Part shown: one piece after another, positions 24,349 through 35,584 of the stretch
Position numbering within the stretch: position 1 is the stretch's first letter
Layout: each line of letters starts with the position of its first letter
NCBI RefSeq assembly: GCF_040712315.1
Contig: NC_134013.1
Span: 13,861,001-13,925,000 of the forward strand
From: Castanea sativa
Taxonomy: Eukaryota > Streptophyta > Magnoliopsida > Fagales > Fagaceae
DNA length: 64,000 nt
Reading direction: 5' to 3'
Notes under the pieces: model-generated
What the model was told of the DNA's origin: nothing
Databases searched by the model: none
The model's input: only the letters and a program-made list of their open reading frames with translations
Position numbers and translations under genes: made by a program

Positions 24349-25240
24349 GAGCATTCACACAATGAGTAATGCCAATTCTATCATATTTTACCATTTTAAA
24401 AAGTTATTTTATCAATTATATAATACTATTTTACGATACACCAACATTAACTTTTATTTTACCATACTACACATTAAAATAATATAAAAATAATTCTCAC
24501 TGATCTCTATAAAATAATATAAAAAGCCACTTCCTCTCTGATCTCTATTTTTCTTCCTCTGTCAACTATCCACCACCACCACCGTTCAGCTTCTCAGTCA
24601 TACCACTCACCTTCGCTGAGCAAAACTTAGCCAAATCAAAATCAAAAATCAAAATCCAAAATTCAAAATCAAACCCATCTGTTCTCACCAAACCCAAACC
24701 CATTGTTCTCACCGGTAGTGATGGCGAGAGAGAAAGGGTCGCTTGTCCCTGAAACAAACCCATCATCAAACCTAGCAAACCCATCAGAATGAACGCCAAA
24801 CGCCAAACGCTAGCAAACGCCATCCATTAGCAAACGCCAACAAACCTAGCAAATGCCTCCCATCAGCAAACCCAACAAACGCTAAACGCCAACCCAAATC
24901 CGACCCAAACACCAAAAACCCATGAACAAACTCACGACCTCTATGCCGTTGCCTCCATGTCGTTGAAGAAGAGAGAGCAGGAAGAAGAGAGAGTAGAAAG
25001 AAAGAGAGAGACAGATAATGACAGAGAGAGGAGAGAGAAGACCAAGATTAAAAAATAATTTTTGTTTTACCATTGAGCTACAGTGCGATTCTACATTTAG
25101 AATCGCACTGTAGCTCAATTGTTTTTTTTTTTTTTTTTGCAATAGTTGTATTTTACAACTTCTATTGGAGTGGGTTTTGGGGCTTGAATTGTAAAATGAG
25201 GCTTAGATTTGGGATTTCCCCCATCTATTGTTGATGCTTT
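24349..25240. repeat. GAGCAT-ended element with central perfect hairpin
   Basis: The left end reads GAGCATTCACACAAT and the right end on the other strand AAAGCATCAACAAT, so the ends are inverted. Near its right side a 22-bp perfect inverted repeat beginning ATTGAGCTACAGTGC lies at about 25073-25120 with a four-base loop. The interior has low-complexity AAACCCA and GAGAGA tracts that create meaningless open frames. Similar ends and a CTACAGTGC-type motif occur at 46913-47311. Confidence 0.5.
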
Positions 25241-26355
25241 TATTGGTGTTGGCGTTTACTTCAATGCTAAAATTAAAATTATATTTCAAGAAAAAGTAGT
25301 TTGGAACTATATCTTTTAATAAAAATTATTATGAATTATATCTTTAAATAAATACAATGTAAATAAGTTATTGAAAATTGCACAATATCCAATAGGATAC
25401 CAAGAGGTAGCTTTGACCTTGAACTGATCTTGGTTTTTGATTGTGAAATTTAACTTTGAGTTTCTAGATTTTGGGTTTGAAATTGCATCAATGAAGAGTA
25501 ATCTAGAGTGCAACCATAATTTTATAGCGAAATAAATTATGGTTAATAGTAATTTTGGTCTGTTGTGAGTTGGCAAGAAGCCCAAGGCCTATTAGATTTA
25601 GTGTTTTTACTTCCCTTTGGTACCACTTCAAACCAAATTCTAAAAACCCAAGTAAGTTAGATAGTTGATCAATTATGTGTTAGACATATAGAAGGGATTT
25701 GTTTAGTTGAGAAAACCCTAGACATAATGCACTACATGTTTAATTAAGTAAAAAGAGAGATGTTTTCTCTTTTTTCTTTAATATATAGGATTGCTAGAGG
25801 AGGAAAAATCATATTTTTTCAAGTCTTCCTAGGAGAAAACGCCTAGGGTTTTGATCTAAGCAAGATAGACCAAGTTCTTGGAAAATTGTGTGGTCATTGA
25901 AGTGAAGATCAAGGACATCCCAAGATCAAGTTGCAAGGATTTCAAATATGCTTCATTGGTTCAAGGTTTCTTGGTGAGTATTTCAAAGTAGATTCACCTA
26001 AGGAATGAATCTTTAAAAATTCAAAAGTATGTGTGTTATAACATCATACAAGTATATCTTGGTTTTCTTTTCTATTGCACATGATTTATATGAGATTCAA
26101 ATGATTTCCCAACACCTTTCACATAATAGTGGGCTAATTCTACTAATTGAATTCATGGTGAGACAAATTATTCTTGTGAGATGAAGGAATATGCATTTAT
26201 TATACTCTCATAGTATTTTATAATTTTCTAAGTACGAGATTGTTGTACTCTCAGATTATTATATAATTACTCCATTTTTCACATATATTGTAGTCACCTA
26301 TCATTAAGACCAACCTATCAACCCTAAAATGGTTAAAATTGAACCAAACATCTAG
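25241..26355. other. Spacer, nothing recognised
   Basis: AT-rich sequence without a coding frame, domain or clear transposon end. Confidence 0.4.
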
Positions 26356-27721
26356 TGTTGGGGATATTATACAAAGTACTAATGGAAGAACAAGGTTAAC
26401 ACAAAAATCAAACAGATAATAGATAACTTGGAGGCACTATATCGTTTTCCTTAGACAATATTTGCCCCCACACTATTGTTGCTAAAGGTAGGGGTGTCCA
26501 ACTCAACCGGTGGCCCGACCTACCTGGTAAACCCAACCAGAACTTGATCGAACACCGGCCGATCCGACTACTCTGGTGGTCGGCAGCTGGTATTTTTGTT
26601 CAGAATCCAATCTTTGCGGGTCGGTCTCAGATCTTCTCCCCAAAATCCGAACAAATCCGATTCGACTGAGATTCATAACATATTCCGGTGAGATTTTTAG
26701 ATTCGGCGAGATCTCAGCTAAATCTATGAAATCTCCATCGAATTTGTGAGATCTCGTCGTTTACGCTCAGATCCAACTACAATATAATGGGCTTTGCTCA
26801 ACTAAGGCTCAGATCTGGTGAAAATATGTTGTGTTTTGCTTGAATCTCGTGAGTTTCGCTCAAATCTGTGTTGGATTTTTTGCTCAGATCTCGTGAGTTT
26901 GGCACAAATCCGGCAACGATTTGATGCTTTTTTGCTCAGAGCTAGTTAGTTTTGCACAAATTCGGCGAAGATCCGGCGAAAAATACAGATCGCTGCCCAA
27001 AAGGAACCTCCGGCAGCACTTCGTCGGCGTTGACGAATCCAACCACCGATCAATCCAATCCAATCCGATCCGACCTGACCTGTTGGATTTTGCGGTCGGC
27101 GGCGGGTTTTCTCGCCGAAAACCCAATGTCATCGGGTCGGTTCCGGGTTAGGCACAAACCCAACCAGGACCGACCCGTGGACTGGCCTAACTAAAGGGTT
27201 ATCACAAATTTGTCTCCAGGATACAACCAAGATGTTGGGTTCTAGAAATAGCAATTCTAGAGAATGACCACAGGATTTCTTGTGTTTCAAGTGAATATAA
27301 GCTTATATTTATACCCAAAAGGTTATATTTCATCAAAAGACATGTATGGAGAGTTAAAATGTTTCTTAAAACCATTAACAAGGCTTGAGGCTTGAAACCT
27401 CTTCAACTTTTCTGAATAGTCACCATAAAATTCTGCAGAAAATCCTGTTTCACGATTTTTGATCGATCGAAAATTACTTTCAATCGATCGAGTGCTTTTT
27501 TCGATCGGTTGAAATTGGAATCGAGACATCCAGAAACTCCAGAATTATTTTCTTACCATTTTCGATTGATTGAGCCAAAGTTTTGACCAACCAAAAATAC
27601 TGATTTTCGAATTTTCACTTAGGAAATTCTAAAACTTGAATTTTCACTTTATGAAACCATATTCTCCAAACTCAAATATCATTATTACAACATTTCCTTG
27701 TATATACCTATATATACAACA
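26356..27721 (-). mobile_element. Probable solo LTR, interrupted by an hAT-type element
   Basis: The outer sequence begins TGTTGGGGATATTATAC and ends TATATACAACA, an inverted TGTTG/CAACA pair. It is flanked by TCTAG and TCTAA, a near-match five-base duplication. Without the inserted 26489-27190 it would be about 660 bp. It contains several TCGATCGA-type repeats near 27460-27510. No coding part is attached. The call rests on the ends and is not certain. Confidence 0.45.
26489..27190. mobile_element. hAT-like non-autonomous element
   Basis: The 702-bp insert begins TAGGGGTGTCCA and its other end on the minus strand reads TTAGGCCAGTCCA. Duplicated GCTAAAGG and ACTAAAGG (seven of eight bases identical) flank it. 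It is more GC-rich than its surroundings, with repeated CAGATCT and TCGTGAGTTT motifs. Its short open frames show no domain. Confidence 0.6.
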
Positions 27722-29826
27722 TCTAATACTACGTAAATATACTAGGAGTTTCCATAAAGATATTCTAGTAGCTTTACAAGATCATTAACATAAAAAAATG
27801 TGTAAAATATTGTTGATTAGCATATTGTAATCTGAGAAAAATTCACTAATATATACTGGACTTAAATTGAATTCGTCGTAAAAATAAAATGATCTCCTCT
27901 TTTATGCGTTATTCAATCAATATCAAATCAACAAAGAATTGAAAGGATTAGAAATTATGTCTTGAATCAAAATCATTAGTTCGATTACATATGGAAAAGG
28001 TGTTATGCACCCATGATGCCCATCTTGTGATTCTACTCCATTTTGACATATTTCAATTTTTTACTCATTACATATAATTTGGGCTATTGTCAATAATTTT
28101 AGGGAAAATCCTTTTTGAGTTTTGAAAATATTGTTTGGCTTATACATATGGGAAATGTTATTGTACGTCCACGACAAAAATCCAACAAAGTACACTAACA
28201 GGGTCTCGCATTTGTGTGTATGACAGGCATTAGCAGCATTCTGCTCTTGGTGCACTAACGTGCATCGGTTGCTTTCTATATGGTGCATGTTGTATGCGCA
28301 ACAAGACCACACATCACTAATTGATGTGGGTAAGGCATTCACATAGGTGAATCAATGCATTAAGAGCCTATTTAGTTAGGGCGAAAACTAAGGGGATAGA
28401 AAATGGGGAAGGGAAAATGTAGGGAGTTGTGTTTGGTTTGGAGGGGAAGGGGGGGGGAGGGGAGAAATTGGTAGGGCCCAGGAATTATCCACATGGGCCC
28501 ACCAAATTGTAATCTCTCCAAATTATAGAGAAAACACGAGAGAAATTGTGACTCTTACTTTAGCCAATGATAATCACTTTTCTATCCATTTATAACTACT
28601 TATTGCAACATCTATGTCCTCTCTTTCTTCAACCACCAAAATGTAATCTTCTTTTTTCTTTTTTTAACTAGATGGTCTGTCTCTTTGTAATTAAAAAAAA
28701 AAGTCTTTATCCAATTCTTTTTAATTTTTTTCAACATTGGAAACATTTTCATTATGATGTTTCCATTTTTTAAAGAAAAAACATTCTTGTTATATTTCAA
28801 AAATTATAATAATATGTGTACATGTGTAAAATTTTATAAATTTATTGTCTTTGTTTATTGATTAAAAAATTACTTCTTATATACGTAATAAGGGCTTAAA
28901 AAATTTATATAAACTACATTTTCTCATCCTCTCACTTTTCCCCTCATCGAACAAATGGAGTTTTCCATCCCTAACAACATATAATGTGGAAAAACTAAAA
29001 TCTCTTTTATCCCTTACTTTTCCATCCCCTTCCCAATTTCTATCTTCCTATTTTTCCATCACTCCAACTATATGAACTCTATGTATGCTCTTGTGAGTAT
29101 GTGACATACACATATACTTGCAGTTTTCACCTTGGACTTGTATACAAGCCTCAAGGTCCAAATATACACACCACTAGTGATTTCTCCTCTTTGACTATGA
29201 ATGTCTCTCGTCTATTGAACAATTACACTTTGTTTGGATTGAACAAAAGAGGAGGAAGGGAAGAAAAATTTAGGTTTTTCGTTGTTTGGGTTATAGGAAA
29301 AAAAGAAAGGAGAAGAAATGCTAAAAATAGAAGGAAAATCTATTAATCAATGTCCACATTTTCTTTCCATCCAATTTGGGCTAAAATGGAGAGAAAAACC
29401 CAATAAAATAAATTTTCGCACAATCGTTGACTTTTAAGGGTTTGAAAATTACTTTAAAAACCATAATTTTTTATTGCTTTCTTTACTTTATCAAGGTATA
29501 AAAATAAAACACATTTTTCTTTCTTTTTCTGTCCTAAACATATGTTTTTTTTTTCTCCCTTTCACTTCGTCTTTTCAAAGATATAGGAGAGTAGCATTTT
29601 ACTTTCCCTTTCTTTATCATTTCCTTTCCCTGACTCTTTTTTTTTTCTTTCTTTTCACTTCACTTACTACAATCAAACACAATTTTATTGTCTTGATTCA
29701 CAAACATAAAAAAAAAAAAAACTGTTTTTTAATTTGAGGAAAGAAAATGCCTTGAAAATAAATATGGAAGGAAAGCAAAGTGTCAAACAACGTTTTTCGA
29801 AGTTTTAGTTTGTTGAGATCTAAAAT
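27722..29826. other. Spacer with a possible MITE at about 28372-29080
   Basis: The sequence from about 28372 contains GTGTTTGGTTTGGAGGGG, a G-run and later CCCTTCCCAATTTC, the look of decayed MITEs whose GGGGA-rich left side mirrors a TCCCC-rich right side. No target duplication could be fixed. Another TTTGTTTGG stretch lies near 29230. No gene is seen. Confidence 0.35.
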
Positions 29827-30450
29827 GTCACAATATTATACCAAGATCCAATATTAAGCAAATTAAAATTCAAGAACCATTTGGACTTTCAAGGAAGGAG
29901 AAAGGCCCAAACCTCCCAACTAAGGACTACCTAAAATAAGTAGGAAAGGGCCCAAGCCCATGAATAAGTAAGCTTTGGGCCTTATGAAACAAAGAAAAAT
30001 AGGAATCCCAATCCGACCTTCAAGAGGGAAAATTGCTGGGGAACTCAGGAAGAAAGCTGAACTAAGACAAATGGAAATTCCCAAAAGCCTGGGATCCTCA
30101 GGATATGCAGCAAGAGACCAGCTGGGATTGAGACAGCTTAAAGGAGCATGTAGAATCATGAATTCTCATTTATGTATCTTAATCATCTATAAATATTTGT
30201 TTTATATTCAACTAAAATAATAACAAAAACACAGGAGAATTTCAGGAATTCTCTAGAATTACTATATGGAGAAAATATAAACTTTGTTGTATCTTAGAGA
30301 TGATTTGCCCAGTAACAAGTAACCAAAATCTTATTGAGGGGACAAATATTGTCTTAAAGACACCGATTCAATTCACCTCAAAGCTAATATTTAGTTCGAT
30401 TCATCTTCTTATTTTTATCCTATTTTGTAATAGTTGTTCATAAGTTTTGC
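29827..30450 (+). other. LTR-like sequence, uncertain
   Basis: It begins TGTCACAATATTATACC and has a TATA-like CTATAAATA at about 30189-30197, with GGGCC-rich sequence before it, as in many gypsy LTRs. I could not find a matching CA end or a duplication, so this is only a candidate solo LTR. Confidence 0.3.
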
Positions 30451-31914
30451 CCTTCTCCTAAAGTAAAGCTTAGGTACATTAAAGTATTATAACTTAGGTA
30501 TAATTGATAAAACTAAGCTACAATATCTAACAAACTATCTTAGGTTTATCAATTTAATTCAACCACATGTTTGCATTTGCCATTGTAGTGTAAATAATTG
30601 TATTATTTTTTAAGGATAATTAAATTCAAATATGTGACTCGTTGGCCAACAAATAACCACATTGTTGAATTTAATTAAGTAGTTTGAGGTATAATGCCTA
30701 AGGAATTTTACCCAAGTTTTGTCATTTCTCCTTTATGAACCGTGTTGGGCATGACATCAAGTGAAAAGAAGATCATCACTTTAGTTCGCCTTTTACATTG
30801 TATCTCATGGGACAGTCTAATGATACCACCATTCTACAAAATGTAGGACTCACACGTGTAGAATCACACATATTGGGAGAGAAATGTCTTATAAGGGTTC
30901 CCCATAAAATAATTTTCCATGCACTTGGACTTGGCAGACACTAGCAAGTTTAGATGACTTGCATCACCTTTGCACTCTGCGTGCGCAAAGTAAAAGTTCA
31001 TAAAGTTTTTCTCAATTGTGTTTCAATTAAACCTTCCTCTCTTCTTCCTGACCCCCATCGCATTTAAATTGCTTTTGTTTGAATAATTTCATCTCTTGTA
31101 TCTGCTGATTGGCAGTCAATGCTATTCCTTAAAACATGTTAAAAGTATGTGAAGTTGTTTGTGTAGGGACCCATGAATAGAAAGATTCGATGGTTTGAAG
31201 CAATAACTACAAGCCTACTATTTTGACAAGGCCTTGAAGTCACCAATTTATTTAACCAAATGGCCAACAAGCTACCAATAGGATCACTTTCCATGCATGA
31301 AGGATACTGGTTTCTTTCGCATTTAGGTAGTGCCATGAAGAGGACCCCGTTTGTATTTTCAATGGTTTCCTTTGTGGAAGCTGCTTTAGACTACTGTTGT
31401 CCTTCAGTCTCTCAGGCAAGACAGTAACCTTTCGCCATCTAGCTTTTGTGTCCTTATCCTTTGGTAATGGTTTTCCAACGTTACAAAAATGTTATTTTTA
31501 CACCTTTACGTTTCAATAATATTTGTACCCTTCAAATTTTAAATCAATAAAACGTGAAGACAAACTAAAAGTGCCGACAAAGTTAGATTACGATGAATAA
31601 GATAAGTAGTTCTTATGAATTATAAGACTTATGCTGGGGTTGCCAAACCTGTCAGTGATGGTTTAGGATGGGCTTTCCAAATGTTTCAATCAGGGCGGGT
31701 ATGATACAATTTCAGGTTGCCAAACCTGTCAACTCACACCTTCTTTATGTTACCTTCCCATTATCCAATCCTTGGATCCGGCAAATATTTAATCATTCTC
31801 CTTACTTTGCATGCACAGTCTCAGGTTGGATGCCACTATAATCACATTTAAGTAGAAAAATTACTTTTTGCCGTTTTTGGTCACCCTAATTAAGGACGAA
31901 GTTACTCTTTGACC
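30451..31914. other. Spacer, nothing recognised
   Basis: AT-rich sequence with no coding frame that resembles a known protein. A 65-codon antisense frame at 31139-31336 shows no domain. Confidence 0.4.
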
Positions 31915-32695
31915 AGGGGAGCCATGGACCCCCTGGATTTTGGGGAAAAGAATTTTCTATAGGTATAGGTATATTTAATATTCATGTTCAATTAGCCAAA
32001 AAAAAAAAAAAAAAAGTTTTGGAGCTATGTTATGACGAGGGCCCTCACAACACCCCATATATATGTTGTTTGCTACCTCATATGAGAAAATAAACTCAGA
32101 GATGAAGATGAGAGAAATAAATTTCTCATTGAATGTATAAGGAAAGTGCAGCTTTGCTTATATATACAAGGAACAAAGCACTTGAATGAAACAGAATAAA
32201 AGCAATTAAAAACATTTAAAAAAAAAAAAAAAAACCCAACCATAAAAAAAAACTGAAATAAAAAGTGCCTATAGTGGCGGTTTTCCAATGTCACTATAGG
32301 TCCTACTCTTACAAGGGGCTATAGTGGCATTTGGCAAACACCACCATAGGTCTTTTTTCTTCATTAAAAAACCAACCAAAAAATTAAAATATAAAGTGTC
32401 TATATTGGCGGTTTTCAAATGCCAGTATAGGTCCTTTTTTAATTTTATTTTTTTGGTTCTTTTTTTAAAGACCTATAGACAAACGCCACTAAAAAAAGCC
32501 ACTATAGGCCCAATTTTTTGTAGTGTTTTACCACGAATCAATTTTTGGTACTGCATTTTTTGGATTCTCAATATCAAAATTAGCCTAAATTCTCTCTCTT
32601 AATGAACAAAATATTGCAATTTTTTTTTTTATAAATTTTTTATAAGTCCAAACTTTGCCCCCCAAACCTTTGGCTCTAGCTCTATCTCTGACCCT
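31915..32695. mobile_element. Decayed hAT-like element enclosing a CACTA end
   Basis: The left side (CAGGGGAGCCATGG, then GGATTTTGGGG) and the right side (AGAGCCAAAGGTTTGGGG on the minus strand, ending CAGGGTC) look like the ends of the plant hAT-like group that begins CAGGGG. No duplication confirms them. Inside, 32270-32525 carries the features listed separately as a CACTA end. Confidence 0.35.
32270..32525 (-). mobile_element. End of a CACTA (En/Spm) element with subterminal repeats
   Basis: On the minus strand the sequence starts at 32525 with CACTACAAAAAATTGGG, the CACTA signature. It is followed by repeated CTATAGTGGC-like motifs in both orientations, as in the subterminal repeats of this superfamily. 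The opposite terminus was not found, so it is a fragment or a heavily deleted copy. Confidence 0.65.
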
Positions 32696-33575
32696 GATAC
32701 CAAATTCGTAAGGGGCAATCCAAACTTAAACAATATGATAAATGAGGGTAGGTTGGATAAATTTATTTTATATTTTTTGGTTTGATGGGATAAGAAAAAC
32801 ACTTGATAATTTAAATGATAGATAAACTCATCACCAAAGTAAACTCAAAGGGATACAGATAAATCCACCCAAAGGAATTTAACTAAGGATACAAAACTAT
32901 TTTGATTCATCACTCTAAGGGATACAAATTAACACCACCCAAGAGATATAGAAACCGATACTCGCCACTCAAAGGAATCCACCCAAGAGGGATAAGAGAT
33001 GATTTAGAAGAAATCCATCTTCTAAAAAACACAAGATTTTTAAATTGATAATACAACTTGATTTTTATTTGATTTAGCCAAAGGCTTAAATAGAACTTGG
33101 AACAGCCCCCCAAGCATAGGAAAATGAAAATAACAATAAATATATTCACTTGACCTCACCAAAGTTAGATATGACTTTTAAGAACTTAGAAACACAACAA
33201 AGTACTTGTTTGCCTAGGAGAAATAAAACATAAAGTCTTATTCATCCTAGGAGACACTAAACAAAGACTATTTGATTGTATTAATAATAAATAAATAAAT
33301 AAAACGTTTTAAAATAATGGGCTGTTATTCAGTTCTTCAAGGCTTTTGGGCCAGATTGACATCACATTGGGCTTTCTGGATATCATTTTTCCTTGCATTA
33401 TAGGCCCGGTTTGAACAAGTATAAAGCTATTATGGTCACATCCACTGGTAGAGGCTAAATTTTTTCTTGGGAGGGCCAAGCCAACCTACTTTCTTTCGTA
33501 TACTAAAAGTTTTTAAAATAGTAAGGGTAAATATAAATAACCAAACATATAACAAGTCAATATTTACAAATTAAA
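32696..33575. other. Spacer, nothing recognised
   Basis: AT-rich sequence, partly with CCACCCAA(A/G)-type short repeats near 32866-32992. No gene is seen. Confidence 0.4.
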
Positions 33576-33738
33576 ACCATCATACACCCTTGATGCGGTG
33601 GTCATTCTATAAGTATAAGTGCTTGTGGGGTGTGGGGGTAAAAGTTGGGATTCAAATCTCCAGGAAGGAGCTTCACACACATATACATTTAGATTAGGCT
33701 AGAGTAGAAATTCTATCTTGTATATAAAAAAATATATA
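33576..33738 (+). mobile_element. tRNA-derived SINE, family B
   Basis: The 163-bp unit starts ACCATCATACACCCTTGATG, with polymerase III-like boxes GATGCGGTGG and GGGATTCAAATCTCC, and ends in ATATAAAAAAATATATA. An 11-bp duplication TACAAATTAAA flanks it (33565-33575 and 33739-33749). Confidence 0.85.
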
Positions 33739-33855
33739 TACAAATTAAAGGCACTAACCAATATATAATAAATCAATGTTTTGTTGTTCCTGAGTTTTTT
33801 TTTCAACCATTTCTAAAACTTGAGTGACGTGAAGTGAATTCTAAAAGGCACTAAT

Positions 33856-35059
33856 CAGGGGCGGCGCCACCTTATGGCCAGGGTGGTCCCAGGACCACCC
33901 TAACCTGAAGAAAAAAAAATTATACATAATAATTTAAAATTTTATATTTATCTACCTTTAAAAAAAAATTTGGAAACACCTTGAATTTTTTTTATACCAA
34001 TAAAATTATATTTTGGTCCATAATTTAAGCAACTTAACAATATATTAGGGTCTTTCAAGCAAAAAGAGCCATATGCTTTTATATTCTTTTAAGCCTATAC
34101 TACAACTTTACTTTTAGTTTTTACTTTACCTGATACACTGTCATTGTACGACTAATTTTCCTCAAAAATATTATAATATATATTATACAATTAATTGATC
34201 AAAGTCACGTAAATTTAGCTTTTTTCATTGTACAACTACTTTTTTTTTCCCAATAATTTTGATTAGAAAAAAATAGCAGTTTTAGTTAATTAAAGGAATA
34301 AACTTAAAAAGTTACTTAATTTTTATATAACATTAATTTATTCATTATATATATGTATATATAAAATAAACATTTCATTTTTATGATTATAATTAAACAT
34401 GTGATTGTCCATTTTAAGGAAATTTGATTAAATTTACACGAAAAGTGTCACTAAATATTATGTTTTTACATTTTGCTGTCATATTTTTAGTAATAAACTT
34501 ATTATATTTTAATTTATATAATTTAAATTTTTATTAATTATATTATTTATGACGTCCCTAGTTTGACCATCGGTCGGATCTCGGTCTGACCTAAAAACCA
34601 GTAACCAATCCCTTTTTTGATTCTTTCACTGTACTGGTTTATAAAAACCATGAAAAAATTCCAAAAAAAAAAAAAAACTTGAACGAAAGTCTGGGAAAAA
34701 AAATTATAATAAAACCACTAACAAGGCCCGAACCAAATGCCAATAGAAAAGCCCTGTACAAGATCAATCTCATCTCAGACTAGGACTATCACTACTCCAA
34801 CATCAACACGATTACATTTTTAATTCAACAAAAATTAAATTAAAAAAAAATCTTCACTGCCTCAATGTCTTGCAGATTCATAAGTCATTAAACAATTTAA
34901 ACTAAAACTAAATCAAACCTAAAGGCTAAAAGGAAATAAGAAACTCACTTACTCTCCCCAGCCACCGCCGTCCATCCCTGTTCAGCAATACTAACAACAA
35001 CCACAACTAAACTCCACAAGTTTTATGTTGTACAACTTTATGTATTTGCGTGTTTTTTA

Positions 35060-35091
<32 letters not shown>

Positions 35092-35180
35092 CAATATATA
35101 AAATTTTCTTTTTATTAGATTGTGTAATTTATACGTTTTGAGGAACATCCTTAAAAAAACTCCTAGAGCCACCACCACTG
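33856..35180. mobile_element. hAT-like element, about 1.3 kb, non-coding
   Basis: The left end is CAGGGGCGGCGCCACC and the right end on the minus strand is CAGTGGTGGTGGCTC. Duplicated GCACTAAT and ACACTAAT (seven of eight bases) flank it. The interior is AT-rich, includes a (TTG)n tract at about 35059-35090, and has no transposase. Confidence 0.65.
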
Positions 35181-35584
35181 ACACTAATCAATATATGTTT
35201 TTCTCTCAAAAACTTAGAGGGGCCAAGTGAATTTTAGGAGGGGAATAACCCGTATCTGTCAATCTATTGTTACTGCAAATGGGAATTTGAAAACGCTAGG
35301 GGGGCTATTCACGTCAAATGTCAAATTTTTTATAGAAGGGACGACTGAGATAAGTTTAACCCATATGGCCACCCCCTCATATTTAGCATACAATAAAAGA
35401 GAGACGGAAAACATTGTTAACTAATAGGTTTCACAAACAAATACTAACATATACCAAATATAGGCAAAAAAAGAAGCAGATGCTCCTTATAACCAAGCAG
35501 TTTTTTTTTTTTTTTTTAATGGAATTATAGCCAATCAGCTATAAAAGGTATCGGCCAAGCGTTTTAATCTACCAATAGTTTAAA

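Noticed and set aside
25073..25120. microRNA precursor
   Set aside because: The four-base loop and perfect short arms do not fit a plant precursor. It is part of a repeated MITE-like element.
26884..27194. Three overlapping frames near 26900-27200
   Set aside because: They lie in the hAT-like insert, overlap on both strands, and contain no domain.
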